Shown piece by piece: positions 22,253-34,875 of a stretch of DNA of 64,000 nt. Positions within the stretch are counted from its first letter, which is position 1. Every line of letters starts with the position of its first letter. The position numbers and the translations under genes were made by a program. The notes below the pieces were generated by a model, which was given only the letters and a program-made list of their open reading frames with translations, did no database searches and had not been told where the DNA came from. This DNA is from Maylandia zebra (lineage: Eukaryota; Chordata; Actinopteri; Cichliformes; Cichlidae), in contig NC_135187.1 in assembly GCF_041146795.1 (NCBI RefSeq), positions 35,783,056 to 35,847,055 of the forward strand, in the 5' to 3' direction.

Positions 22253-23573
22253 ATGTATTGCATTTATATAACCGAACCACGGTCGCCCCCAAATTATGTG
22301 CTTAACAAATTTATTAGACCACTCATCATAAAAATGAGAAAACAAAAACCTGAATTTATATTATTTATCAGACTAATGACATTTTTTTGTTTTGTTTGTA
22401 TTACTTTTGCCACAGTTTCCCACAGATGTAACAAACTAAGATGGAGGGACAGTTTTCTTTGCTTACTATCCAATCGTAGTTGGAGGCTCACATTTGAACT
22501 ATTTATGGGTCATGATTAGCGCCTCTGTGCTGTCTTTCAGTCCAGCTTTGCCCAGCCACTGGTAGCACTTCTGGATGTCAGTCACTTGTGTTAAATAGGC
22601 CCTTGACAGCATAAGACCCACATCATGTATAGCTGCTTCACCAGTAATTATGTGCTGTTATATTTTCCAGTCAGACAATCAGCACATTTGGTGTAGTGCA
22701 TTTAAACAAACTGGAAGACCCGGATATCATTAAACACTCCTCTAAATAATAAATGCAGCCTTTATAACACAGGTTACAGTTATTCACAGCACTTCAGTTA
22801 CCTGTTACATTCCCCATGTGGTCAGGTGGGACAGTTGTGCTATAACACAGTCCCGTGTCATTAAAACCTACATTCTGAGCTTCTAATCCTCATTCAACTT
22901 TTGTCACATTGTGCTAAACACTGATCATTGAAATGTAGCTGAGTTTAAATGTTATTGTATGCAGATTGAAGAGGTTCCAGGAGATTTCACACAGGATGAC
23001 TTAGCTGAAGATGACGTGATGCTGCTGGATGTCTGGGACCAGGTACTCAACTGTAGAACACGACAGACATCTTAGGACAAAGTGAACAACCCCTCACACG
23101 CACTCTTCTGTTGTAGGTGTTTGTCTGGATTGGAAAGGATGCAAACGAGGTGGAGAGAGCTGAATCTCTCAAATCTGGTGAGCTTTTGACTTTAGTCAGA
23201 ATGTTATTAGGTAGCATGAGACAAACTATAGTAATATTCAAAGATCTTTGAATAATAAAGAGACTATTTGAACCTGTTCTGAAATACAATAGCTAACAGC
23301 TAATGGGAACCCTTAATTATATTGTTTTTTAGATTTTTATCTACAAAATTCATCCTACAACAAACTTTTGTTTGAGGTTCCTGTCTGTGACTCACTGTCT
23401 CCTCTGCAGCCAAACAGTACATTGAGACTGACCCAGGGGGGCGTGACAAGCTGACTCCTGTGGTGGTGGTGAAACAAGGCCATGAACCTCCCAACTTCAC
23501 AGGCTGGTTCCTGGCCTGGGACCCTTCCTACTGGGACTCTATCACCAGGAGCGTGAAGTCTCTGAATGTTTAA
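21943..23573 (+). CDS. scin: Scinderin (adseverin)-like actin-severing protein, C-terminal exons
   Basis: Calcium-regulated actin severing and capping protein of the gelsolin family, acting at the cell cortex. Four exons are visible: 21943-22064, 22965-23042, 23117-23177 and 23410-23573 (TAA). All have proper donors and acceptors and agreeing phases, giving the last 141 residues. They encode the end of the fifth to the sixth gelsolin repeat: [63 protein letters not shown] and [18 protein letters not shown]. The KDANEVER segment and the short C-terminus favour scinderin over gelsolin, and arl4a lies next to SCIN in human. Upstream exons are not in the window: 21.9 kb of transposons lie before the first visible exon. 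A villin or gelsolin paralogue is the main alternative. Confidence 0.88.
22162..22254. repeat. (AAT)n microsatellite
   Basis: About 93 bases of aat units with occasional aatt/aaat interruptions, in the first visible intron of the scinderin gene. Confidence 0.95.
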
Positions 23574-23685
23574 AACATTCACATGATAAATCACCAGAAC
23601 ACAGAAATATTATCATCTTTATAATCAGCACAATTTAAATATATATCTACATGTGTACTGTCAGTGGTAGATTTCTTCCCTAAAG

Positions 23686-23732
23686 TTTGAATACAACAAG
23701 CCTCTAAACTTTAGAGGCTTGTTGTATTCAAA
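23686..23732. repeat. Perfect 47-bp palindrome in scin 3' region
   Basis: Two 23-base arms (23686-23708 and 23710-23732) are exact reverse complements around a single C at 23709. The arms contain gaatacaacaagcctctaa. It lies 113 bases after the scin stop codon, so it would form a near-loopless hairpin in the 3'UTR or a cruciform in DNA. Confidence 0.95.
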
Positions 23733-24794
23733 GCAGTCTGTATTAAAATCCTTTAATGGGAACAGTCCTGTATTCACTGCGCGATAAGCTGCTTTCTCAT
23801 ACCAGCTGAAACAACTCAGCTTGCTTTGATAGTAATCAGTAATTAAAGGTTTTTATGGCGTGCATAATGTTACGAGTGTTTATGAAGTCTTGGCCAGCTG
23901 AGGGTTTCAAATGAAGCGATACTAGCTCTGCTCATCCCTGTTAGTACTCTTATTGCAGCATATTGGATTAACTGAAGGCTACTGTGTCATCTTCTAGTTC
24001 AGCAGTCCAGGGCATTATTCTCTGGAAGGATGTTCCTGATTTTGACAATATTGTGCAGCTGAAATAAAGCATGTAAACTTCAGAGCTATATAATAAAAGT
24101 AGATAATCAAATGTTGGAAGTTCCTGCATTCTGTTCTTCTTTGGTCTGTTTTGACACATCCACGGTGCAGGCAGTGATACATAATGGTTTACACCTCCTG
24201 ATGCATCATCATCTGCCAGGACACTGGAAAGTTTTCTTTGCCATCTGTTTTTGTATCGGTCCTTCTGAATCCCTTAAACTTACAAAAACAGCAGTTTTAA
24301 AAAATGCAAATGCATTGCTCTGAATATGTGTATTGGCTGCTCTGTGCTTGCAAGATGTGTACTGGGTAGCTTTATATTTACTGTGTGAATGAGAGTCATT
24401 CATTTCCTGTGAATTGTTACCACTTCTTACAACAGTTGAAACAAAAGCGTGGCAGACTCAGTGTATTTAGTCTTCTAGTTTCTCCATCCATGTATGCAAG
24501 TAGTCACAGTCTGAATGATACAATTCCACCACCAGAGGGTGAACACGAGGCCCGGTGTAGATGTTTGTATGCCCCCAGATGAATTTTACATTTCCAAGCA
24601 CCAACTATGCCTATAATAATATAATTAAAAATATGTAATAAACAATATTTGGCCACGACATTCATATTGATCCAAAAGCACGTGAATCTCAACCTCATCC
24701 ACAGAGCAGAGTTGCTCATTTATGGGCTGGAGACAATATGATAAAAATTAAAATAAGCAATGTAGTTGTTTCTTTGTTTTTTAAATTGTATACG

Positions 24795-25045
24795 TGGGGG
24801 TTAGCACTGCTGCTTCACAGCAAGAAGGTCCTACTGCACCTGTCTGGGTCCTTTCTGTGTGGAGTTTCCATGTTTTCACCCGGGGCCCGGTGACTTCTCT
24901 CCGGATACTCCCGCTTCCTCCCACAATCCAAAGACATGCGGTTAGAAGGATTATGTTAATTCGTAATTGCCCAGAGGTGTGAATGTGTCTGCCTCCCTGC
25001 GTCTAGCCCAGCGGCGGACTAGCGACCTGTCCATGTGTATCCCGT
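24795..25045 (+). repeat. Dispersed SINE-like repeat (gttagcactgctgcttcacagc type)
   Basis: The body matches, from memory, a very common fish repeat: gttagcactgctgcttcaca, then gaaggtcct, tttctgtgtggagttt, cttcctcccacaatccaaag, acatgcggtt, aattgcccagaggtgtgaat and ggcggactagcgacctgtcc. The end of the same family (gctgggataggctccagc) is missing here but occurs alone at 33790. Confidence 0.65.
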
Positions 25046-25639
25046 CTATAATGTATTTTTAAACCCTTCAACATAATTTAGGCCACTGTGTGTGGAATAC
25101 TAACCTGAAAAACTGGCCTTCTTCCAAATAAATAAATACATAAAGAAACCTTTCGACCGACACGTGCTCTTTGATGCACAGTCCCGGGTTTGAGTGTAAA
25201 TAAATAAATATATAAATAAATGACTTTAAATTAACAGTGTTACATAACTTTGGAAAAATTGAGGTTCATGATAATTAGACTATAAAGTGCATGGAATGAA
25301 TCCCGAGTAACTCTGAAATAGTATAAACTTTTAATATCACTAGTATCCATTACTATTACAAGTATTACTATAATCCTGTTTTGACGAATGTTCCCGTGGT
25401 GGGCGTACAACACGAGGGGAATCGTATAAATAGGCCACTGACGCTGGACTCGCAGCTCTTGTATGATTACAAGATTTTACACGAGGATGATGCATTATGG
25501 GGAAACCTAAAGCTATATAATTTCCTATTTCAAACCCTTCCAAACAACAGCACCCTTTGTATCGGTACGTTTAATGAGCCCTTCCCTTTTACGTGATTTG
25601 CTTCGAAGCCTGTGGAAGTCAGCCAAACCAAATATGCCG

Positions 25640-25818
25640 GCTGTGCTTTTATTTTGAAAAGCGAAAGCGGAAATAGTGGTGTTTATTCTAGTGGTCTTAG
25701 CGCCGCTGCGGAATGGAGAGGTAGTAGTAGTTGTAGACGTCTGAGGAGGTGACAGCGGTGGGTGACCGAACCTGTGGACGCACTGCCAGCTGTGATGGGT
25801 TAACATCGTTTGTCGAGG
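25640..25818 (+). promoter_or_regulatory. arl4a: arl4a promoter and non-coding first exon
   Basis: The sequence becomes richer in CpG from about 25640. A likely non-coding exon ends at gtcgag|gtacgt (25818/25819). The coding exon begins after acceptors near 26799 (cattctag) or 26811 (gctgcag), 65-77 bases before its ATG. This is the usual ARL4 layout: a 5'UTR exon and an intronless coding region. Confidence 0.5.
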
Positions 25819-26875
25819 TACGTTTCTTACGCTGCTACTGTGACGGATCCGTTCTTCTGTAGAAAACAGCGATAACAGCCGGGAAATCATATCCAACCCC
25901 AGAGACAGCTCAAATTAATTTCCCCTCAATGAAGCAAATTGCGTTGATGTCCGCCTGCTTTGTCATGTAACGCTAACCTAACGCTGCTTTATATGTAAAC
26001 GTGCATAAAAGGCCCAAAGCGCTAAGACTGCTTTTTCCAACACTTGTTGGCTTTGCAAGCGAGTCAGGTCTGTAACACAGGACCCACAGCACTGCACGCC
26101 AGACTCCATTTGGATCGCTCACAAACTGACGCCGCTCCTCGGATAACAAGCTAAAGGTATTCACAGTGTTTGATATAGATAGAGATGTTTCATCAATCTT
26201 TATTTGCCATATTTCAGTTCGGGCTAACTCTTAATACTAGGTTTTAATGAAGCGCTGGTGGCGCATCACTTATCGCCGTCTCCGTGTGTCTACCTTCAGT
26301 GAGCAGGGCGGGAGCGGCCGCTGCAAACCGGGCATAAAGTCATAGAAACGCAGTTTTCTTGTCGTCGGAAACGTGTTCATCAGCGACCTCACGGGAGCCC
26401 AGTTCTTCAGCACATGTCGATTTGTTAGTAACGTAAGATTTATTTTAATTTATAGATTAGAAACGGACCTTTCGGCATAAAGAAGTCGGTTGCCAAGCAA
26501 CACATTTTTAAAGCAACATGTCAGTGTGCTCAGTTTAAAAAACACAAAGGCCGGTTTTGATCTGTCCATGGAGGTGACGGATGGATTTGGGGGGAATTTA
26601 AAAGATCTCCTTCCCCGTTGTTTACGAGTCACACGTTGAAGTGCGCCCTGCTGTTTTATTCCGAGCTCAGTCCTCAGTGTCAGGATAATGTAAGGGTGTG
26701 TGGGTTTATTCACTTCCTGGGTGTTTGTGCCCTTGTAAAGTAACAGAGTGCTGTGTGTTTGCATGCCTTGACTCATGCATTTCTCCTCTACATTCTAGCT
26801 TTTGCTGCAGTTCTTTCACAACAAGATCAACCTCGGGAATATTTAGTGGCAACTTCTTTCGGTCTGTGTGCCAAG

Positions 26876-27481
26876 ATGGGAAACGGACTGTCGGATCATC
26901 GCTCGCTGCTCCCCTGCCTCCCCTGCTTTCAGGCTCTTCACATTGTCATTCTAGGACTGGACTGTGCAGGCAAGACCACTGTGCTGTATCGCCTGCGTTT
27001 CAATGAGTTTGTGAACACTGTCCCGACCAAGGGATTCAACACAGAGAAGATCAAAGTGTCTCTTGGAGGCAGCCGTCGGACTGCGTCTTTCCACTTCTGG
27101 GACGTAGGCGGCCAGGAGAAGCTGCGGCCTCTGTGGCGCTCGTACACGCGCTGTGCTGATGGCATTGTGTTTGTGGTGGACTCGGTGGATGCCGAGCGCA
27201 TCGAGGAAGCCAAGGCAGAGTTGCACAAAATCACACGGCTGGCAGAGAACCAGGGTGTGCCGGTCCTTGTGGTGGCTAACAAACAGGACCTGCGCAATTC
27301 TCTTAGTTTGCCTGAGATGGAGAGCATGTTGTCTCTAGGTGAGCTCAACACTGCCACACCCTGGCACCTTCAGCCTGCTTGTGCCATTATCGGCGAGGGA
27401 CTGCAGGAGGGACTGGAGAAGCTCCATGCCATGATCATGAAGAGGAGAAAGGTGCTGCGGCAGCAAAAGAGGAAGAGATGA
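26876..27481 (+). CDS. arl4a: ADP-ribosylation factor-like protein 4A (Arl4a)
   Basis: Small GTPase of the Arf family that works at the plasma membrane and nucleus, recruiting Arf6 exchange factors (cytohesins) and affecting actin and endocytic traffic (family knowledge). The product has 201 residues, close to the usual 200. Gly2 after Met is the myristoylation site. P-loop GLDCAGKT is at 27-34, switch II WDVGGQE at 75-81 and NKQD at 135-138. The C-terminus [13 protein letters not shown] is the basic nuclear/plasma-membrane signal that separates Arl4 from other Arfs. The ATG at 26876 is chosen over an in-frame ATG at 26753 because the family starts MGNGLSD and the upstream residues overlap intron and acceptor sequence. 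The coding region is a single exon, as usual for ARL4 genes. arl4a follows scin on the same strand, as in human. Confidence 0.96.
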   Translation: MGNGLSDHRSLLPCLPCFQALHIVILGLDCAGKTTVLYRLRFNEFVNTVPTKGFNTEKIKVSLGGSRRTASFHFWDVGGQEKLRPLWRSYTRCADGIVFVVDSVDAERIEEAKAELHKITRLAENQGVPVLVVANKQDLRNSLSLPEMESMLSLGELNTATPWHLQPACAIIGEGLQEGLEKLHAMIMKRRKVLRQQKRKR

Positions 27482-29119
27482 TGTGCTAGTAGAGGAACTA
27501 CAAACTATGAGCAGAATCTAAAGCTGCACAAGTACGGCTGAATACAACACTGGGTTTAGCTGGAACAGTGATACCCATTCTGTCAGTTGCCCCTTTTTGT
27601 TTGGGTCTGTTCCTTCAACTGAAATGGCTTAAAGTCAGCCGGTGCTCCCACTGAGGACAGTGCAATGGATTCTGAATGCAAACAGTCATTCTAAAGTTAG
27701 TGCAGCAATACGCCGAACTCTCAAAGAAGGACAAAAAGCTTTTGTGTTTATTTGTTGAAACATGCGCTGTACCAACTTAAAAACAATCAAATAAGTCTCG
27801 ATCGTGTATATTCCACCAAAGCTCTGAAAGTTGACAACGACTCACTAAGTACAGAATCACTACTGACTCCTAGAAACAGCGTCACGTGTCACAATCGCTA
27901 CAGTTGAATAGAAGCTATTTTTCAGAGGTGCGCCTGTGTTCCTGCTGACACGTCTCGATGACATGACAAGAGTACACTTACACTAATTGATTTTCATCAT
28001 CTGGTTACTGTTTAAACATAACAGTAATCAGTTTCTTCACTTGACAGCAGTGTCAAAAGACCAAAATGTGACTCATGTGAGTTGTTTTCTTAGCATGAGG
28101 CTGCTTTTCAATCAACTGCACCAAAAAAGGGCTTTATATACTCTCTGATATTAGATTATATTACAAAATGTAGTCAATAATTGACGTTAGTGCTCAAATA
28201 TTTAAAGCTAACAACTATAACTACTATCATAAAAAACCACAGTGAGAAGTCAGAGTCACACTTGGAGTAAGATGACAATCAGTCAGCATTATACTTTTTG
28301 ATATGCAAGTGTCATCTGCATTGCTGCTAAGATGTTAGTTTTCAGGTCACCAGCCACATTTCTTCATTTATTAAGTTCTTCAGGGTCATGTCTCCTTGTA
28401 TTGCAGAACATAGACTGGACCCACATGCTTTACTTGCATTGTTGTAATGTCTAAGCCCGTCCTGTGATTACTGTGCCACTGTCAGTGCTGCTAACATTGG
28501 ATAAAAACTGTGATGTTAAACGTCATCTGAGAATTTATTTTCATGTTCAGTGAGTAGTGATTGTTTCTTGTTTTTTTACTTCCTTTTTGTTGTAAGGCAT
28601 TAATAATACACTTTTAAAAAGTAATGCTCAAGTACTTTTTTGGACATCGATTAACATGATCAGAGTGGAAGCGTCGAAGCTGCTGCAGTGAGATAAAAGG
28701 CTGAGCAGTTCTTACTGATTGAGTTAAGGATTCGCAGCCACCGGCTTTTGCACGTCTCAGTGCTATGAACGCGAGCTTGTTCGCTTATTCAAAGGTAGCC
28801 TAACGAGGCTTTACAAGTTTACAATTTGGTAACTTTGTGGGAAAAACAGAAGCAAACTCGGTGTCACTGGTTCCAGCTGCACCACATGTGCTGTTGAAGG
28901 TAAACGTGTTATCGTGTGTCCTTGTGTGTAAGCAAATGGGTTGTGTAGCACCAAACTACAGGACTGCATCCAAAGTCGGGGTGCCCATGGATGACCGTGA
29001 TGGACAATTATTTGCTATAAAACACGACTTTGATTCCACTTCTTCAAAGGAAGGGAATTGTACATCATGTGTTCAGTTATACTAATAAAAGTACATTTGT
29101 AAATCCGTTGGTTAAACAG

Positions 29120-30180
29120 GGCCGTTAAAAAGTGTTTTCTCCCTTCCTAATTTTTATTTTTTTGGCATGTTTGTCATACAAATCTTTCACACAAAGATGC
29201 CCCAAGTAAATACAAAATGTAGTGTTAAGGGATTATTTAATTTATTGAGGCTGGTGGGCTTACTTGCTTTTATTTGTTACTAAGGGAAAAGCTACCAAAG
29301 CCAACATGCACTGTGTGGAAAAATATTAGCCTAAACCTAATAACTGCTTGTGCCAGCTTTGAGAGCAGGAACTGCAATCAAGCATTTGAAATAATGTAAT
29401 GAGTCTTTGAAACTACTGTGAAGGAGTTTTGGCCCACTTGTCTTTACAGAAGTGTTCAGTTGAGCCGTATTTGAGGATTGTTGAGCACGAACTGCTTTTC
29501 ATGGTCATTCCAGAGCATCTGGATCAGTTTTAAGGTCATTTCAAAACATCCAAAACCTTGATGATGGTTTTCTTTGTACCATTTCGAGGTGGACTTGTTG
29601 GTTTGTCTTGGGTCATTGTCCTGCTGAATAATCCGAGTGCACTCAAGCTTCAGGGCATGAACTGAGCTGGATTTTCTTGTAGAGCTAAATTCATGGTTCC
29701 ATCAATTACAGTACGTTGGTCAGGTCCTGAAACAGCAAAGCAGCCCTAGATCATCACACCACCACCACTACATCTGACTTTTAACTGTGTCACCCACTCC
29801 TTTGTGGATAACGGCTTTCACCATGGTTCAATGAAGTCCCAAAGACTCTGTTTCTAAACTGCTCCTGAGTGTCTTTAGCTCGAGGACATGCTGTGTTTTG
29901 CTTTATGGGATCTTTTAGCTACTTCATTTTATCAGACTTTGTGATTTCTTGGGTCATCAGGTCTGAGTGTAGCTTTTCAAAAACTCTGGTTAATCACAGT
30001 TCATTCATGGTTTAATAAGGGGTGGTAATTACTTTTTGCACACAGGGTTCAGATGAAATAATTAAAAAACTAATACTGTATTAACTTTGGATATCTTTGC
30101 CTAATATTATGAGTATAATATATATGTAAGTGTGACAAATATGTAAAATAAATAAGAAGTCAGGAAGGGGGCAAATACTT
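29120..30180 (-). mobile_element. Degenerate Tc1-like transposon
   Basis: The sequence parallels the copy at 60720-61660: ggagttttggcccact near 29420, tggacttg with tcattgtcctgct near 29590-29625, and an aagtcaggaagggggcaaatactt end near 30150-30175. Reading the minus strand gives fragments of a Tc1/mariner transposase, such as QQDNDP-like residues opposite 29600-29625. Many stops and deletions are present. Confidence 0.6.
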
Positions 30181-31469
30181 TTAAATAAAAGTAAAATAGA
30201 AAGTTGCTCTCTGTAGCACACGAAAGTCAAATATCTGTCCTGATAATCTGAAAGTGTTTTTATCTGAACTACGTGCTGGATGAACACAAAATCGGCCATT
30301 TAGTAATCGTTAGTTGGCAGTTTGCAGAAATGGTCCTGCTATCTCTTCACTCGGTGCTAAACGGTTGGTTGGGTGGGGTCTTGTCGGCAGGCAGCCAGAC
30401 TCTTCTCAGGAAACCGAAGCAAGGAAGGGAGTGGTTCCTCTTACATTATCACCGTATCCTGTTCTCAGCTCTGAAAACTGCAGTTTACACCGTTCACAGT
30501 TGGAGCTGACTGGGAATCAGATTAGAAGTCCACACAGCTTTCAAACGTCCCACCTCAACCCTGCACCCCTCTCCGCTGCTGAGTATACACCCCAACATGG
30601 ATGGCCATGCTTTTAAAGTCTTTTTTTCTCAGCTGTTTAAAAGACTGGAGGAACGGCTATGAAAGATATGCTGCTAGCCACTGGTGCTGCTACTGTGACC
30701 CCTGAGTTAGCTCAAACTCACATTAGCTGACCTGAAAGTGATTCAGAACACTGTAATGGTTGGAGACCAGTATGCCCTCAGTAACAGTCATCCTCCAGTG
30801 TCCTTAGCAGGCAGCCGACTGGACTAGATACAAGTAGAAAAGTGGTGGCGTCTCTCAACCTCATTTTGACCTCATTCTAAACACACACGTAGAACCTGAT
30901 AGAGAAGCTGCAGCCAACAGTGTGTCTTCACTAATCCATCATTAATGAAACTCCAGGACCAAGAAGCCCAGGACTGGTATGATTATGTAGAAAAAAATGA
31001 CACCTTCAGTAGTGTTTTACTGCCGGCGGTCACCCTCCAGCCAAAGGGAAAAGGCAGTCTTGACCTGGCACGCCGCTCTACTTTGTGTAATGGAAAATAC
31101 ACAGGGGTGCTGGGCAGATACTGCTGTGGAGGAAGGAAACTGCAGATGCTTGAATGACAGCCTACCGACTGTGTTTAAAGTGGACATGACATGTAAAAAG
31201 GCTCATTTACAGCACGGAGCCCTGCTCTAAAAACTGTCACAGACTTAACTCTGTGAAGCTGGAGAAGTTCTTAGAACATGTTTAGCACCACCATGTGCCA
31301 GAAGAAGAACATGACATGATATGTGTCTTATACACCCAAAGAGTATGGTATTGATACACTAATGCAGTCACTCTTCATGTAGATTTAAGTTTACACAGCC
31401 CACCATGGATCGCAAGAGTTTTAAAAGCTCATCTATTCTCCTAGTTTACACAGTATTTGTGTTCTCTTC

Positions 31470-31665
31470 GGTCAGCAGTGGGTTTTGCCTCTGAACTCTA
31501 TCATAAACGCCATTTTTGCCCAGTTTCTGTCATATTGTGAAATCATAAACACTGGCCTTAACTGAGGCAAGTGAGGTCGGGAGTTCTTTAGCTGATGTTC
31601 AGGGTCCTTCTGTGACCTCCCAGATAAGTCGTCAGTGCACTCTTCGAGAAACTTTGGTAGGTTTA
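31470..31665 (-). mobile_element. Tc1-like transposon fragment
   Basis: This matches the 61260-61420 part of the same family: cagcagtgg, gccatttttgcccag, ccttaactgaggcaagtgagg and tgacctcc. Only this internal part is clear. Confidence 0.55.
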
Positions 31666-33779
31666 ACAATGTTTCCTGTTTCCTCTATTTGTAAATAATG
31701 GCTTTAGGTATGATTTTACTCCACTGCCGGTGTGTTCGGGATCATCGGCATGCTGAATAATAAAGCTGTTTCCAATCAAATGGCTTCCAGATGGTACTGC
31801 GTGATATCTGACTGTACTCTGCTGCATTCCCAACACCATTTGCTGAAATGTAGTAGAACAAAGAACACACACCAAGAATACTTATTCAGTGTTTTTCACT
31901 AAGTAATCTTAATAAAGAAGACTGTTGCTACCTCAAAGCACATTGTGTACTGTCGGTCCTGCGTGCTGCACAACAACATTCAGTATATAGTATTTACTGT
32001 TATTTACACTTAGCTAGATTAATGCGATGGTGCTGTGTTTATTATGTTGCTCTCTTTTTTTGCTTCTCTTTTCTTTCTCTCAACAGGTGATCCAGGACAT
32101 TTGTATATTTCTCACTGTCCCTCTTCCTTCTGTTTTTCTTTTCCTTCATCTTTCTCTCTCCCTTTCCTATCCCCCAGCCATGTCTGTCCCGTCTGTAACA
32201 ACTGAAAATTAAATTAAATTACACCAGTAAAAAATACCTTATTCTATTCTTAGAATCAATCAACAGACAAGTTCGACTTATTACCGGTGATCCAGAACAA
32301 TCTCTCCCAATGTTGCAACAGGTCAGACACCCCAAATTCTTGAAGGACCCCGTCTTAGGGACATGATCAAATGTCCAAGTCCAAGTCCACAAAACAGATG
32401 TAGACTGGAGGGTCAAACTGTCACCACACTCGAATATAGAATAAAGAGCTGGTCCGGTGATCTGCAACCAAGATCAACATCACACTGATGCAACTGAATC
32501 AGAGATTCAACTTCCCATCGCCGAGTAGATACTCACGAAATCAAAGGATCGGTGAGAAAATGTGATGCTTCCAGCTAGCTTTGAACCAGAACTCTGAATT
32601 TAACTTACTGTATCCCAAGTTGTATGTTCAGCATTACTTACTATGGTGATTTAACCAGATTTTAAAAAGAGCCACTTTTGTGACACACAAAACTGACTTG
32701 TCCCATTTTTCATGTGCCACCACGCTGCCTCCAGCCAGCTCAGCTCAGCAACAGTGAAGCAATTGGGGCAGATTCATTTCGCTCTGTGGCTGACACACTT
32801 CGTACTTACAGCTTTATAGTGCAGCTCAGGCAGAGGAAAAGTTTTTTCTAGACAGTATAAAGGGGGCAAAACTGTTTTCAGTTCAACTTCACAGTGTTGC
32901 CTTCCTGCTTTTGGAGCTACTTCAACCATATATTCCAACATCACACTATTTAGAAAATGTGCTCCATCATTCTAACTACACGGCTCACCACTAACACGTG
33001 AGACTTAGCCTTCTTTACTGCCACAGAGAGTAGGTTCCTGGCACTGTACAGGAATGGCGTGCTACACTGGGTATTCAGTGCCAGTAACTGTTTCACTAGT
33101 CTAGCCCACTTGAAGTCACACAGAGATATGTCCCATTAAATAAGAGGTTTGACTCCCCCTGTCCTCAACTGCTGACCCACAAGGCAGGATATTGTCCACA
33201 GGGTCATAAATTTCCCTCGGTGTCGCCTGCTCTGGCTCCTGGAAGACAGTTGACTGTGGCTGCTGGTGTCTGTAGCTTGAATGTCTGAGAACAGAATCAC
33301 CAAGTACCAGAGTTTGATTCCCAGCAGGTGTGTCGCCGAGCGGAGGAAGACAGACACATGTGGGTGGTGAATGGGAGAATAGTCTATGTTGATTATTATA
33401 AAGGAATATCTGCATCTTTTGTTAGGCCAGCAGTTTGATTGCTTATTGTGTCAATTAATATCTGCACTATTTACATGACGAGACATCACGATTATTTAGG
33501 TAATAGTATATAGTGCATATAATGCTGTGGGTTCTCTGAAGGACAAAGTGACATATCAGAGGAAGTTTTACTCCCAGATATAACTCAGCTGCATGCCTTA
33601 AAGCTAATAATGCCCTCAAAGCCTTTAGTGAAGCCAGAGTTCTGCAGTGAGCAACGGACTAGAAATCCATATTGTCCCATATTAGCAAATAAAGGCAAAG
33701 CTTGATTAAAAATTTCTAGCCTTTAAAGACATGTTTAATAAAACACTTAAAAATGTAGTTTTGAGCGATTTAGTAACTA

Positions 33780-33837
33780 AATCTGAGAGCTGGGATAGGC
33801 TCCAGCAAAGGACAAGCAGAAGCGACTGGATGGATGT
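33780..33837 (+). repeat. 3' tail of a dispersed SINE-like repeat
   Basis: It contains gctgggataggctccagc, then aagcagaagcgactggatgg. This is the usual end of the family seen in part at 24795-25045. Confidence 0.6.
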
Positions 33838-34016
33838 ATTTAGTAACTGTTGCACATAGAATATAACCTAAGCACAATAAGCACCACAGGCCGTGCCAGT
33901 GCAGCAGCGGTAGGGGGCGAGGGTTGGGTCATGCTAAAATAGTCTATCGTGCTAAAATAGAAACTAAATGTGAGCTACTTCTATTTCTGGGTGGTATTTA
34001 TATTGATGCTTTTCTA

Positions 34017-34057
34017 CTTAGCCTTTTCCATAATAAGCATCTATGGAAAAGGCTAAG
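34017..34057. repeat. Perfect 16-bp hairpin
   Basis: Arms 34017-34032 (cttagccttttccata) and 34042-34057 are exact reverse complements with a 9-base loop. There is no gene around it. Confidence 0.9.
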
Positions 34058-34268
34058 AAAACTAATATTGTTCAGCATGAACACATTTTATATGGACTGC
34101 TCAAATTTAGCCTGATGAATGTTTCTTTGATTGGTCAGAGGCCCTGTTGGTGGTCAGTGGGGCTCTGGCAGTGCTCATCCTGTTCCTCCTTGCACAAAGG
34201 AGCACATACTGCTCCTGTTTAAATACCTCAGGACGCATTGTAAGGTATTTGACCGCCCGGGGCTCCTG

Positions 34269-34318
34269 AGCTGGAACATCATTAAATCTACGATGGTAGA
34301 TTTAATGACGTTCCAGCT
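34269..34318. repeat. 23-bp hairpin with one mismatch
   Basis: Arms 34269-34291 and 34296-34318 pair at 22 of 23 positions, with a 4-base loop (gatg). It begins agctggaacatcattaaa. It lies 212 bases after the previous hairpin. Confidence 0.9.
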
Positions 34319-34734
34319 GCAGCAGCTGTCTTAATGTGTCAGGTTACAAAAGCAGAGAGGTGCACGATCTAGACCAGCCAACTGCCAAAGCTGTCTTTAT
34401 AGGTCACACTTGCTGATGATCAGGTAATCAAGTGCATTTTGTTAGCAACACATGGCTGTTACTCTGAAATCTCATGTAAGCCATTAAAGATGTACTTCGG
34501 TATTTATGTGGTTGCAGAGTCCTGTGGAAACTTTATTTTTCACGACAGAACTGTTTATCTCAGTGAGGTCACTTGTTTCCTGCATCATCGCTGTGTAACC
34601 TCTTTGCTGTTTATCACAAACACATGATTGCACTTCTTGCTGCTGAGAAGGCCCAACCAGTGATTCAGTTTAGGAACTGACTTTATCCAGTAAGGTTTGG
34701 AGCTTTTATTCTCCAATAAAGGAAATCATCATTT

Positions 34735-34875
34735 AAATCTGCATTTTGTATTTACTGGAGTTATTTTTCTATTAAACTTAGTTTGATAATCTGAAACAAG
34801 CATGACAACTGTGGAAAACCCCAAGAAATCAGAAAGGGGCAAATACTCTTTTTAATGCACCAAATTGCAAAAAGG
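34735..34875 (-). mobile_element. Terminal fragment of the Tc1-like family
   Basis: It shares tgataatctgaaac, gaaatcagaaaggggcaaatac and related pieces with the ends of the copies at 30100-30180 and 61540-61640. Confidence 0.45.

Larger units (their letters stand above)
23574..25640. other. scin 3'UTR and scin-arl4a spacer
   Basis: A possible polyadenylation signal aataaa is at 24063-24068. The rest is unique-looking non-coding sequence plus a SINE/LINE-type repeat (24795-25045). The short frames here lack support. Confidence 0.5.

Noticed and set aside
26753..26875. Upstream in-frame ATG extending arl4a by 41 residues
   Set aside because: The extension crosses splice acceptors (26798, 26810) and intron sequence, and the family starts MGNGLSD at 26876.
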